Source of the DNA: Stenocarpella maydis
Taxonomy: Eukaryota > Ascomycota > Sordariomycetes > Diaporthales > Diaporthaceae
Assembly: GCA_002270565.1 (NCBI GenBank)
Contig: NQMI01000064.1
Location: 125,404-189,403 of the forward strand
DNA length: 64,000 bases
Direction of reading: 5' to 3'
The notes under the pieces are model-generated. The model had not been told where the DNA came from, searched no databases, and worked only from the letters and a program-made list of their open reading frames with translations. A program made the translations under genes and the position numbers. Of the stretch, positions 11,862 to 23,451 are shown piece by piece (the first letter of the stretch is position 1; each line of letters opens with the position of its first letter).

Positions 11862-12833
11862 CCATATCCGACTTACGTATCGCAGGATCCTGCGCCGCAG
11901 CTGCTTACAGGCCTCGAAATGCTGCACGGCGACTGCGTTCTCGGATATTCGCTCCTTCTCCCTGTTGATGCTCTGCAGCGAGTTCATGAGGTTCGTGGCC
12001 GCGATCGAGGCCTCCGCAATGGCCGTCTTCATGGAGTCCTTTTCTGCTTCAAGGTTAAACTTGCGGTGTTTGGAGTTCTTCTTATCCTTGTCCTTCTTCT
12101 TGTCCTTTGACGAAGATACATAGCTGAACGAGCTGACCTGTCCCGTTACGGGTGTGCTAAGGCCGGGAGGCGTGGACCGAGAGGATGAGGCCTGCGCCGG
12201 CTCTGGAGACGCGGGGTGTTCGTCCTCATCCTCACCAAACGGGTTTTCTGTTTCGCGAATGACACGGGAGCGCTCCTGGGTGACGACCTGCTTGCGCTTC
12301 GGTAGCTCCTTGTACAACCTGGCGATGCGCTCCAGGCCGGGGGTGTTCTTGTACTCAGCGGCCCAGCTCCGGAACAGCTCGGAGCATTTCTTCTTGACAT
12401 CTGGGTCCGAGAGGTCAGAAGTGCCGCAGACACGCAGCCGTTCAAGCAGCGGCTCATCGGCGAAGGCGCGCTGAAACCGCGGGCCGGCGTTCTGGATCAG
12501 ACCATCGAGGAGGGTCAGAGCTCTCAGCTGGCGGTGGACGCTGCCGTACTTGAGCTTCTTGCGGATGGCGCGTGCCGCCTCAGCAGGCCCGGTGGCCTGC
12601 AACTTGACGACCTCGACGAGGTCAGGGATCCCGCTCAGGTCGTCCTCCTCGTATGCCTCGCTCGTCAGCTGTTCGACAGTGACAGTGACAGCCGAGAATG
12701 GCTTCTTCTGCAAGTGCTGTCAGTGATGGCCTTGGCCGCCAAGGATCAAGAGGAGCAGTGTGTGCTGAAGCGCCGCGGTCGTGCGATGTGTTCACACCTG
12801 TCGCGGCTGGGGTTGACCTACTTGGGAGAACAT
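11308..12833 (-). CDS. LSB5: LSB5-like VHS/GAT domain adaptor protein
   Basis: Lsb5-type proteins link ubiquitinated cargo and clathrin adaptors to the actin-nucleating WASP (Las17) machinery at endocytic sites. Exons 12822-12833 (only MFSQ), 11877-12707 and 11308-11745 encode 426 residues. The N-terminus is a VHS domain (VEQLTSEAYEEDDLSGIPDL through ELFRSWAAEYKN), followed by a charged linker, then a GAT-like helical bundle (TAIAEASIAATNLMNSLQSI and ESEQWLGSLLHANDELVQAL). The linker holds an NPF motif of the kind bound by EH domains, and the C-terminal acidic tail holds a DPF motif, both in keeping with endocytic adaptors. Intron 2, which interrupts the GAT domain, contains a large TA/TG microsatellite. 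The branch site of intron 1 reads CTGAC. The name rests on domain order, not on a search. Confidence 0.88.
11800..11860. repeat. (TA)n(TG)n microsatellite in LSB5 intron 2
   Basis: About nine TA units are followed by more than twenty TG units, all within intron 2 (11746-11876) close to the 5' splice site on the coding minus strand. Length variation between strains is likely. Confidence 0.97.
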
Positions 12834-13873
12834 GATGCCGGCCCTCGTATTAATATCTGCGTTCTCCCGGCTCTTCCAATTACATGTACAGCTGGGACCG
12901 CTGCTGGATTCAGATCAGATCCCAGGGCGGGTGTGATAAGAGCAGCGGCTTGTCGTCAGGCAGCCAAAGCCGCAGTCGAAGTCTCACTCAGCTTGGCTCG
13001 CTCACTGAGCGATGCCTTCATCCGAAGGTGAGGGCAGGGCGGAGAGTGCAGCTGAAACTCAGGCGGCCATCCACAGGGCGGATTGCGCCGTGCGACAGCT
13101 GCAGTGGGTTGTACTCTGGAGGGGCGATGCTGTGGGACGTGCTGGAGCAGTAATCAGGCGCATGAAGCAAACAACAGGTAACCCATGGCTACTGCTAGCT
13201 TCAGGTGGCCGCCGTGATCATGAGAGCAGCGCGGGGATGTCGTAGTACTGCCCTCCCCCCCGGTTGGACAAGAAAGCGATAAGATAGAGAGAGCACACAA
13301 GACCCCTCCCCCTCCCTCTCTTCCATTTTACAATTGTCCTAACCCTGCAGTAGCATTCCTACTTTCTATGCTCTCCACTAAGTCAAACACCCGCACCAAC
13401 CCCCTCTCGCAGATATATTCTACTTATAACTAATAACTTATAGCTATTATATTTATTTAATATTAAATGTTAAGTATTAAATGTATTTTTTTATATTTTC
13501 TATATTTTTTACTATTTTTATGGTAGGAAACAGCTGTGTGTAAATGAAGTAGTGTGTAAAATGGTGTTCTGCCTTACTTAAGTACTCACTCTGGTTACAT
13601 ATGGAACACATTGCATCACCTCCAGAAAGTATTTCTGTCAAGGCTGTCTAAACAGCTAATATGTCGTCCAAGTTTGAGCATATACCTTGTTCGCAGTCTC
13701 GAGAGTCAAACAATGGTCAATACAGGATCCAGAATGGACAAGCAATCATACTTAATGCTTGCTGGGCATGGCACTTGTATCCAAAACCCCCAAATACATC
13801 CCTGGTAGTTATTTAGCATCCATAAGTACCTAGTTACTCGAGTAGGATTTTGCTTCAGCCACCTGTACTCCAC
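12834..13873. other. Intergenic region upstream of LSB5, with AT-rich islet
   Basis: The LSB5 promoter lies at its left end. At about 13425-13530 the DNA becomes extremely AT-rich (runs such as tatttatttaatattaaatg and ttttttatattttc), then returns to mixed composition. No gene is recognised; the islet may be a decayed repeat. Confidence 0.5.
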
Positions 13874-14276
13874 CTAGGAGCCAGAAGTCGCCTGAATCTC
13901 CATGTGATACACCTTGGGTTCCTTGGATGAGAATTTCTTTGCATCCTCGTAAAAGGTAGCATTCTTTTCCTCGCCCAAGTCCTCAAGCGACTTTTCAAGG
14001 GCTTCCTTGCTCTCAAACACAGCCTGGAAAACGGCCTCATAGGGGCCGTTCTCATCCATGGACGTGGATGCAATCCAGCGCTTCATGGCTGGATCATTCC
14101 CTGGAGTCCCAAAAATAAATCAGCCAATACTCTTGTCTATTGTGTTATGAAAGACCCAAGGAAGCCAGCCCACTGTACTTACAAGTCGAGGTCACCAGTG
14201 GAATGTGCTTGTTGATGTAGTAATCTTTATCAACGTTGGACCCTTTCTCATACGCTGCGACAAAAGCGACAGGCAT
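13874..14276 (-). CDS. Small EthD-domain protein (dimeric alpha-beta barrel)
   Basis: Two exons (14183-14276 and 13874-14100) give 106 residues, the usual length for stand-alone EthD proteins. The start is MPVAFVAAYEKGSNVD; the first exon contains the DKDYYINKHIPLV segment typical of EthD/ferredoxin-like folds, and the second contains a conserved WIAST...YEAVFQAVFESKEALEKSL helix and a YHMEIQAT C-terminal strand. The donor is GTAAGT and the junction restores a tryptophan codon in STWND. EthD proteins are thought to act in ring-compound or polyketide metabolism, but the substrate cannot be told. There are no biosynthetic enzymes next to it, so it does not look like part of a cluster. An in-frame upstream ATG exists (14405) but the leader it adds is not conserved-looking. 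Confidence 0.82.
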
Positions 14277-16399
14277 TCTTGTTACTTTTGTTAATCCAAG
14301 GCTGGGTCTGATTCTGTAGGACAAGGTTTTGAGATGGACGACGGGCTTGTCTGAGTGAAGACCAGTGCTGTTATGTATGCAAGAACCAAAAGATAGCGAC
14401 TGCAATCCGGACTCTCAAGTGCTATATATACACCTCTGAATCCCCGCGTACGTGCTCATTGCCACAATGAGTCGTCACAAACTGCATGAACATGCGGGGT
14501 TTTGCGATGATGCCGCGTTACATCTCATGGTTGAAGTCTCTTGTCCCGGTCATGCCGCCTTTGAGCATCGGAGCAAATCCCAGCTTCCCCAGGCAATGCA
14601 ATGCATACATCCTCGACTGGAAATTTAATAACCTGTGATGGGGATTCTTTTCTCCGTGACTTGTGCCATGCGAGGGAGAAAACTAACTGCCGAGGCAAAG
14701 ACCCTGGACATGTCTTTCAAGGTTCGTCTCATGGCAGTGGCAGCTAACACTTGCGTTGGCTACGAGTTTCATGTCTGAGGCCTCACTATATTGGCTTCAG
14801 AGGTGACACACATGGTTCTCTAGCGCATCCATCCTTCCGACTCCTGCCTTCCCCTGACTCTAAGGACTATGGAAAGCATTAAATACATATGTAGGTACCA
14901 GCCTGTTCAAACTTGAAAGAGGTCAATATATTTTGGCCGTATTCAATCTCCTCAAAAATTCCAGAACCACTGAGTGTATAGCTTGTGATCACGGATTTCA
15001 TAGTGCCCTTTCAATTAAATATCACTTCAGTCCTCTTTTCCAGATGAGTCAAGTCCCGCACAACGGCGTATTGGAAGGGCCTTGTCGCCTTTGAGGTGCT
15101 CCAGGAAGTTGATGAGTCTATTAACTCATCTGGCTGTTGTTTCTACTTGTTTCTGTCCTACACAGATTAAATTTACATGATGGGTTTGTTTCTTTGCATT
15201 TATTATTTTGATTACCTGTAGTCATGAAATCCTTCAGTACAAATTAAGTAGCACGTACTGGTGTCTTGCCGGATGCTGTGGAGTCAGTGTGGACCAACGT
15301 TCCAAGATAACTCTTTTTTTCCCCCTCAGCTGTTGCAGATGAAAACCTAGCGATGATCCTTGAGGGGGCAAAGACTTGCTGTATTGTTATCATGTGATTT
15401 CATAGTCTTACCATCCAGAAGATGACATTTGGAACTGCGGTAGGTCGTTATGCGGTTGCAGGAACAGATCTTATGTATATACTGTGCGACTGTTTTGGAC
15501 ATGATGCTTCATTTTGGCAGTGTATTCCTAGGTATGAAGGCTTAAGTCGCGAGGCGAAGGTACTCATACGTGGTATTTAATGGCGTTAAACTAAGAAGAT
15601 AGGTTTCTGACTGCTAGAGGTGGCTTCGATCTTGACGGCTTGACGGGAATAGCCTGGCACTCACGCCGTTTGTGCAAAGTGGTGGCTTCTGGCTCAGCAC
15701 TGCTTTGCAGGACTAGCTTAACTAAATGATTTTTACTTGCAGCGTTTTGTTAAACCCTTTTCAATATGTAAACTGGACTCGACAAGGAAATAACAGCATG
15801 CAAGGTACAGCATAGATTGTATATCAACGCCCACATGTGTGCTCAATCAAGTATACCACCAACTTGGAACATAAACTGTACGCCGTTGCTATTCACCTAT
15901 TTACACAGGCACTTGAGTAGTTACTCATGACTGTGATGGCCAAAGAAACCAACTGGATTTAATAATGTTACAAGGGAAATTGAAGTGATGAAGGTACCTA
16001 CTGAAGTACGTACCTCTGATGTTTCCTTGTCCTCGACGACCTGACTGCATCGGTACGTACCTCTGATGTTTCCTTGTCCTCGACGACCTGACTGCATCGG
16101 TACGTACCGCTTTGACACACATAACTAGACAACTATCCTGTTGTGGGGTGCCCCGAATGACGCTAGCGCCACATGGGGAATGGCGGCTGACCTGATTTAC
16201 CCTTTCGAAGTTCCACGAAAGCACTTAGACTACAAGCTGTGGCTGTCTTCCACACCGTCCTCACACCTTCTCCCCATTAACACTCTCCGCCTCCCACAAC
16301 CCCACGATTTGGACAGCCCTTCCTGTCGAGTCCCTCTACTGGTTACTGTCTCTTGGTCTCCTGTATTGTCTCCCTTCTCGCCGGCACCCCGTGCATATA
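14277..16399. other. Two-kilobase gene-free region upstream of SCP160
   Basis: AT content is higher than in neighbouring genes and no open frame of interest is present. Two and a bit copies of a 47-bp tandem repeat occur at 16007-16108. The last 150 bases are pyrimidine-rich and form the SCP160 leader. Confidence 0.5.
16007..16108. repeat. 47-bp tandem duplication (about 2.2 copies)
   Basis: Units at 16007-16053 and 16054-16100 are identical, and 16101-16108 begins a third copy (tacgtacc). The unit starts with the palindrome TACGTA. It lies about 300 bp upstream of the SCP160 start codon. Confidence 0.97.
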
Positions 16400-19300
16400 A
16401 TGGCTTCCCCTGCTCAGGAACTGTCGGCCGCCCAGAAGCTGGCCCAGGAACATGCCGCCGAGGGCCACCATGTCACCATCGAAGACGTCCCCGATGATGA
16501 CCTGAAGCCTCACGATGCCGCAACCGCCCCTGCCCCGTCGGCAAAGGCAGCTAGCAAGCAGAAGGAGACAGCCCCTGCTGCCGCCACCCTCGACACCCAG
16601 TCTCGTGAGCTGTTCCCCGACCTTGGTGGCCCCAAGCCCGCGCCCGCTCCCAAGACCGCTCCCAAGTGGAACGTCCTCTCCGAGAAGACGAATGGTCACA
16701 GTCCTGCCAATGGCACACCCAGTGCCGCTGCTCCCTCCTCCGGTGCATCCACCGCTACAGCAAAGTCTGCTGTCCCTTTGGTTTCTATCCCTGGCCGCAA
16801 GAACATCGAGACCATCCGCTTGCGCCCTGAGCACATGAAGGGCAGAGACCAGCTGAGACGGCCCCTTCCCGACATCATCAAGGACATCAACAGGACCTCC
16901 CGCGCTATAATATCTATCCAAAGTTCCAACACCAGCGGCACTACCTTCGAGGCCCAAGGACCACAGGAAGCTGCCCAGCGCGCTCTCAAGGAGCTGGTCA
17001 AGCAGATCGGCACTCCGGTACGTCCTCCCCGCCCCGCGCCCCCCCCTTCCAAAATGACACAATATATCGACGGGAGTATATGCTGACTAGTCGCAGCAAT
17101 CCATCACGGTCCCCATCCCCCAATCCGCTCGTGCCCACGTCATTGGAAAGCAAGGGTCGACCATCAAGTCCCTCCAGGAGAAGACAGGAGCTCGTATTGA
17201 GGTCCCCAAAGATGACAAGAACGGTGCTCCTATCGACGAACTTGATGATGACGTATATATCAACGTGAAGATCGAAGGAAACACCGTCTCTGCTGCCCAG
17301 GCAAAGCAGGAGATCGAGAGGATCGTCGGCGAACGCGCCGCCAAGGTCAACACCAAGGTCAAGGGCATTCCTGCTGAGTTCTATCCTTTCATCGCGAGGG
17401 CCAGGGAGGATCTGCTCAGTGACCCCAACGTTGGTAGCAATGTGCAGATCAGCGTCCCACCTCATCGCGAGTGGTCATCGCAGGCCACCACCGCTGTGCC
17501 TGGGCCGGGCCAGCGTCCGGCTTTCCAGCCCGCTGCGGACCACCACATCCAGCTGGAAGGAGAGCGCGCTGCCGTGCTTGCCCTCAAGGCAGAGATCGAG
17601 CGCCGTGCCGCTGAGCTCCGCGAGCAGCTGCTTCTGCAGCAGCTCGAGATCCAGCGCGGTCGCCACCAGTTCATCATTGGCCAGTCGGCGCTAACAGCCG
17701 ACGAGTTCTTTGATCAGACGGGATGTGCCATCATCCTTCCTACTGACGAGGATGATGATGCCATCACCATTGTTGGCCCGGCGGACCAAATCGCAGAGGG
17801 CCTGGAGAAGGCAGAGCAGTTGGCGATGAGCATGCAGATGAACAACGTCGACCACCTGAAGTGGACCAACAAGCAGGCTCCTGGTCAAGGCGCAGTGCAC
17901 TCCAAGAATGTCACACGCTACCTGCGCGAGCGCAGGGAGATTGACCGCCTGGAGAAGCAGTATCGTGCGCACATTAACACTCCGTTCTCCGGGGACGGTG
18001 CCCTCCCCTGGGAGCTGTACATCCCCCAGGGCCAGAAGCTGGCTGCGGCTTCATCTGATATCCGGAGCCTGTTTGAGAGCCACCCCCCCTCGAGATTCAG
18101 TACCCTCGGCCAGAGAGAGGTCGATCCATTCTACTATCCTTACATGCAGAAGGAGATCAGACCACATGTCCGGGAGCACTATGGTGTCCAGCTGGTTATT
18201 CCTGACTCGTCTGACCCTGGTAGCCCTGTCCTCCTCGTCTACGAGGCTCCGGGACCTGCCGACAGCGCCTACGAGATCCCGCGCTCGGCGCCATCCCAAG
18301 AGGACATTCGCAGGTTCCAGCAAGGCCTGAACGATGCCCGCAAACACATCCATGACCTCCTGAGCCAGCAGGAGGACATCGTGGCCGAGACTGTTGAAGT
18401 ACCTCTGAAGTACCACGAAAAACTGAAGAAGTTCATTGCAAAGGAGCAGGATAAGCGACCCGCCAACCAGCCGAGGATCAGAGTCAGTCAGCTGGGTCTC
18501 AATGTCACACTTCGTGGTCCAGCCACTGCTGTCCAGAGCCTTGCTACCAAGGTGCGAGACTTTGTTGAGCAGGAGAAGGCCGACGAGAAGGAACGCGGTT
18601 TCACCCTGGAGTTCGACTTCCCCCAGAAGTTTGCCAACCATCTCATCGGCAAGGGTGGTAGCAACATCAAGGAGCTTCGTGACAAATTCGATGTCGACAT
18701 CCAGGTTGAGAACGGCCAGGTCCAGCTCAAGGGGCCAAAGGCCAAGGCCGCGGCTGCAAGGTCGCATATCGAGTCTCTCGGCAAGAGCTGGGCAGACGAG
18801 ACTACCATGAGACTCCAGGTCGATCCCAAATTCCACCGTGAACTGATTGGTGCTCAGGGCAGTGAGATCAACAAACTGCAGAACCGGTATAAGGTCCTCA
18901 TCTTCTTTCCCCATGGCGACAAGGGCACCAAGGATGCCGATGCCAATGCCGACGCAGGCGAGGATGCGGGTAAGAACCGCCGCCAACAAGCTGCAGACGA
19001 AGTCATCATTCGGGGCCCAAGCAAGGGCGTGTCACAGGCCTATGACGAACTGAAGGACCTGGCCAACTGGCTGAAGACAAACTCTTTCACAGCAACAGTA
19101 ACTGTGCAACGGAAGCAGATACCATCTTTGATAGGGCAAGGTGGCACCGCCATGGAGGCTATTCGCCAGCAGACTGAGACTAAGATCGATGTGCCCAACG
19201 ACAGGGACTCGACCGATCCTGTCGTCGAGATCCAGATTAAGGGCAAGAAGGACAATGTTCAGAGGGCCAAGAAGATGCTCGAGGAGAAGAAGGCCGTGTT

Positions 19301-20385
19301 TGAAGACACCGTTGTCAAGACCATCGACGTCGACAGGAAATACCACAGAGCCCTTATCGGCGCTCAAGGTCGGTCCATACTCTACTTAATGTAGGATTTT
19401 GACTTTGTAAGCTAATTGTCTCGCAGGCGCCAACTTGCGGTCCATGATCCTTGAAGCTGGCGGTTCCGACGAACCTCGTGAGCGGGCGAGAATCATTCAG
19501 TTCCCGAAGCAGGAAGCCGACGGCGACACGATCAAGCTTGAGGGTCGCACCGAGGTGGTCGACAAGCTCATTAAGCAGATCGAGACATTTGTTGCTCACC
19601 GCGAGAGCCAGGTCACAGCCACCGTCGACGTACCAACCGAGAAACACAGGTCACTCATCGGCCGTGGTGGCGATGCCAAGAAGCAGATAGAGGCACAGTT
19701 CCAGGTGTCGATCGACATTCCCAGGCAGGGGAGCGGCGACACGGCCGTCAAGATCACCGGCCAGGGGCCCGATGTCGAGAAAGCCAAGGAGCACATTGTC
19801 AACTTGACCAAGGAGAAGCCGGCGGAAACCATCCAGGTTCCCCGGAGAGTCCACCAGGCCATCTCCAATGGTGGGCAGTTCTTCCGCAAGCTGAGGAACG
19901 ACTTCCACGTCACAGTTGACCATGCCGGCCAGACCCCCCCACCCAAGCTCACAGCAGCACCTCGTGCCAACGGGGGCGCGCTGCCGCTCATCACCGATGA
20001 TGAGGTGTCTGCTGACGAAGTCCACTCCTGGAATGTCGTGGAGAGTGTCTCAAGCGAGGAGGGCGATATCCCCTGGGTTCTCAAGGGCTCTGCAGAGAAC
20101 ATCGAGAAGGCGAAGAAGGCCATCACCACCGCCATGGAGCAGGCACAGGACAATGTCACTGGCTACCTGGTCCTGCCTGACCCCAAGACATACCGCCACG
20201 TTATCGGCCAGGGTGGCAGCAAGGTCAACTCGATCCGTAAGCAAAGCGGTTGCAAGATCAATGTGCCGCGTGACCAGGGTGAAGCTATTGAGGTCATTGG
20301 CACCAAGGAGGGGGTTGAAAAGGCCAAGGACTTGATCCTGGCTGCCGTGCGCGACGGTGTCAATGGATCCAGGGCGAGGGAGTAG
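16400..20385 (+). CDS. SCP160: Vigilin / SCP160 multi-KH-domain RNA-binding protein
   Basis: Vigilin binds many mRNAs on ER-associated polysomes and influences translation and ploidy maintenance in yeast. Exons 16400-17017, 17097-19368 and 19427-20385 encode 1282 residues (yeast Scp160 has 1222). The start MASPAQEL was chosen over the in-frame GTG/CAT upstream. A disordered Ala/Pro-rich N-terminus of about 150 residues is followed by a chain of KH domains. Seven retain the RNA-gripping GxxG loop: GKQG, GKGG, GAQG, GQGG, GAQG, GRGG and GQGG. Others lack it (for example the repeats near 17690 and 18130), as is usual in vigilins. The third exon joins within a GAQG loop, restoring IGAQGANLR. A large single gene with strong codon bias and two small introns. 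Confidence 0.96.
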
Positions 20386-22216
20386 AGCAGCTCTGGTTCT
20401 GGCCATGAGATGCCAGAGGTCGACGACACGCAGGGCCTGTGGTGAATGCTGACTAGCACGGTGAGCTCTTGGTTGATCCGTGGGGGAGGGCGGAGGGGGT
20501 TGGGCAAAAGTGATTTTGGAGTCTGCTTTCTGGGTTGCAAAGCATCCGGCGAATAAATAATTGCCGTTCCTTTACTGAGCTAGCCAGCCCTGTCGGTAGG
20601 TGTAGACAAGCATTGCAGTATAATACTGACCCGAGTCTCATGTGACACACGATGCTTAGCCTTGCGGTCTTGAAGATGTGTGCTCCGGAACCGTGCTGCT
20701 GCACTTCGACCTCGTGCCAAGTCGGCACGTTTCTATGTCATCCCAAGCCTATGTTCCCACAAAGCAACGCAGTGTGTGAGGGAAGAATACCCTGGTCTAT
20801 CAACTCATGCCTAAGCACTTGAGACGCGTGCCTGCTCTCAGTTATACTCTTTCACGAAGCCACAAGTATAGGTCTTGGCTCTTCGCTGCCTGGTGTAAGG
20901 CAGTATACTCTCTTTGACTGGAAATACCTTGATATCGCCGTCTCTCCACATTGCTAATTGAAGTTATTGTCTTTGGGTTGTTGTGAGTGGTTGATCACCC
21001 CTGTGAACCTATTTGAGATGTTACCGAGCAATGCCACCACTGATACCAACAGATATAAGAGCTCCGGGCCATTAACCCGGGGCGTTACTTCACCTTAACT
21101 TAGAAACTGCCACACTTGAAAGCTTCCTCTCACCTTCCGTCCCATCCACCGTTCAGCCCCTTGTTGCCCTCAGCCCCTAGCGTCAACCAAGACGCTCATA
21201 CGCAACAAGAACATGGACGCGAGGAAGTCAGCTCTCAGAATCACGGTCTGGCCGCCGGAACCAACGACGGTCAGTGTCGTGTGAATGGCCGGTAAGTGGC
21301 TTGCTAACTTTTATCACCAAAATTCCCGGTGCACTTCGTTTCCACACTGTTGGCCAACCCCTACTGGAGCCTACCTGTTGATGGTGGCCACGAACATTTT
21401 CCCAACGGCCAGCAGTTTGACACCAACATGTTTTTGCACATAACGCAGTCCAACTGCAACACAGAACCGAGCACTACAGAGTCAAGCACGCAATACGGCT
21501 GGGTGACGCAAGATTGAAGATCGACCCCAGCCTCTGGGTGCTTGGTCTTGGATCGTGGGCATGGGTGTCGGCTGGACACAGAATGGGGAGCGCGCGGGAT
21601 TGGAGAGGCACAAGGGGTGGTGGACAGCACTTGGCGTCTCGTCACCCGCAGAAAGGTCAGGGTGTGTGCAAGCAAAGCGGAGCGACGGGGCAGGATGGAG
21701 GTCAGTCATGGATATGGATGGAAGCCAGAAGGGAATACGAAGGCCCTTGATCGAGCCGGGAGCCGGGCCTGTCTTGTTTGGTAGCACACGAGCCTCATCT
21801 GCCACCAAATAAATACACTCAGTGCGTTGCAACACGCCAACCAGTCCGCGCTTGCGAGACGATCAAAGTCTCGTGGCTCATCTTGGGTGCTCTGCTCTAG
21901 GGACTGATGCTTTGCTTTTAGGAAATAAACACCAGCGTGGCGACGACAAAGGCATCAGCCGCATGACAGGCAAGTGCAATGTGGCCCCAAAGCTGCTGCT
22001 TGGCCCGGTGATGTTTCGCGGGTCCGAGCTCTGGATACGAGCCGGGCCCGGCGCCAGCAGGCCGGCAGCTCGCACGGCCGGTGGCGGCGGCCGACCTCGC
22101 CTGAGGCCCGTCGACCCGATGCCATGTCAATGTCTGCGCTGGGTTCCGGGTATGAACCGGGACATGACGGTCCACAACCCAATCTCGAAGGGGGGAAGGG
22201 GTGGATTTCGGTTTCC

Positions 22217-22280
22217 AAAAAGAAAAGAGAAGAAAGAAGAAGAAAGAAGAAAGAAAAAAAAAAGGAAAACGAAAAGGAAC
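22217..22280 (+). repeat. Purine (GA/AAG) tract
   Basis: An almost pure A/G run built from aag and gaaa words. It is one of three such tracts in 1.3 kb. Frames crossing it encode only K/E/R-rich low complexity and are not taken as genes. Confidence 0.9.
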
Positions 22281-23100
22281 AACACAGTAACGCATGGTCG
22301 CTGGAAGGAGGGAGATATTCCGTGTCGAGAGGCTCTTTACCATGCCTGTACTGGTCTTGGGCTGAGCTGCAGGCGTCTTCTGAAAAGATTGTTTCCCAGG
22401 AGCATTGCCCAGACTAACTTGAATAGCGTCGGACCGCCAGCAGCATATTCCGATGATGCGCAGGGAACCCTGTGAGCCATCCGATGTGTCTGTGGGGACG
22501 AAATCAAGCTTGTGTCACTGCGTTATCTATTCCATGGGGGCACAGAGGGCTTTTGAAGGCAATACGTCACCGAGGCAAACAAAAAGGGGCTGGTTGGCCA
22601 TGGGGAGAGGAGTGCTTTCTCATGGGAAACGGTAGGCTGAAGGCAATAGATGAGCTGAGGGCTTGACTGGGTGGCAAATCATTTCCTCGTTTATTAAGGC
22701 CGTCACACACACAGGACCCAGGCCAGAAGTCAGGGCCAGCTCGGTCGCACAGAAGCCCAAGATAATTAAATACCTACCTGGGTACACCGTAATGGGAGAC
22801 CTCGACAAATAAAACAAGCTTGGGATAGAAGACGAACTGGCTAGGACCCTGCATGGGCAATGCTGTGGCTTCCAGGGCCCTGCAGACATTAATTACCCAC
22901 TGGGGTTAGGTAATCTGTACTTGAGTACTTTTGGTATTGAACACATCTCTCGGATTGGGGGATGGGGAAAAGTTGGCTTGGGCTTTCGGTCAGCATCGTG
23001 TTGTACCAGCGGCAGAGAAGAGACTCAGGCTGGGTTCAGTGTTCAATGTTGGACTTGTTCTCGACAACACCTGCACCTCGCCGACATTTAGTATAGCTTA

Positions 23101-23196
23101 AAAAAAAGAAAAGAAGAAAGAAAGAAAGGAAAGAAAGAGAAAGAAGAAAGAAAGGAAGGAAGAAATCCGAAGAAAAGAAAAAGGGAAAGAAGAAGA
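23101..23196 (+). repeat. Purine (GAAA/GGAA) tract abutting the left end of the MITE candidate
   Basis: About 95 bases of nearly pure A/G, ending in gaaga directly before the inverted repeat at 23197. Confidence 0.9.
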
Positions 23197-23451
23197 CAGC
23201 CGCTCTGCAAAAAAAGCCGCTGGTGACTCCAAGTCTCATCAAAACCCTTCTTGTTAGCATCGCAATTGTTTCACAACAAAACCACGTGTGGTTGATTTTT
23301 ATTACACTTAAAGGTTGAGGAGAAGTATCTAATTTGAACTATGTTAATATTTATGCTAGTATTGATGGTTGTGGTGGTGAAATAGCTGGTTTAGTTGCGT
23401 GGTCCGGATTCTGGTACTTAGCTAGCGGCAGTTTCTTTTGCAGAGCGGCTG
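23197..23451. mobile_element. Candidate MITE, 255 bp, with 16-bp terminal inverted repeats
   Basis: The left end CAGCCGCTCTGCAAAA (23197-23212) is perfectly inverted at 23436-23451. Beyond 16 bp the ends stay partly complementary (aaagccgct against gaaactgccgct). The same five bases, gaaga, flank both sides, as a target duplication would, although the purine-rich surroundings make that match cheap. The interior is much more AT-rich than the flanks and has no coding frame. The CAG ends recall hAT-type elements, but those make 8-bp duplications. I call it a candidate because only one copy is visible. Confidence 0.45.

Noticed and set aside
11781..12110. Cys/Val-rich frames across the TG microsatellite
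   Set aside because: CVCVCV and TYIYIYM runs are translations of the TG/TA repeat inside LSB5 intron 2.
22208..22475. Lysine/glutamate-rich frames across purine tracts
   Set aside because: Composition comes directly from GA repeats; no conserved start, no homologous look.
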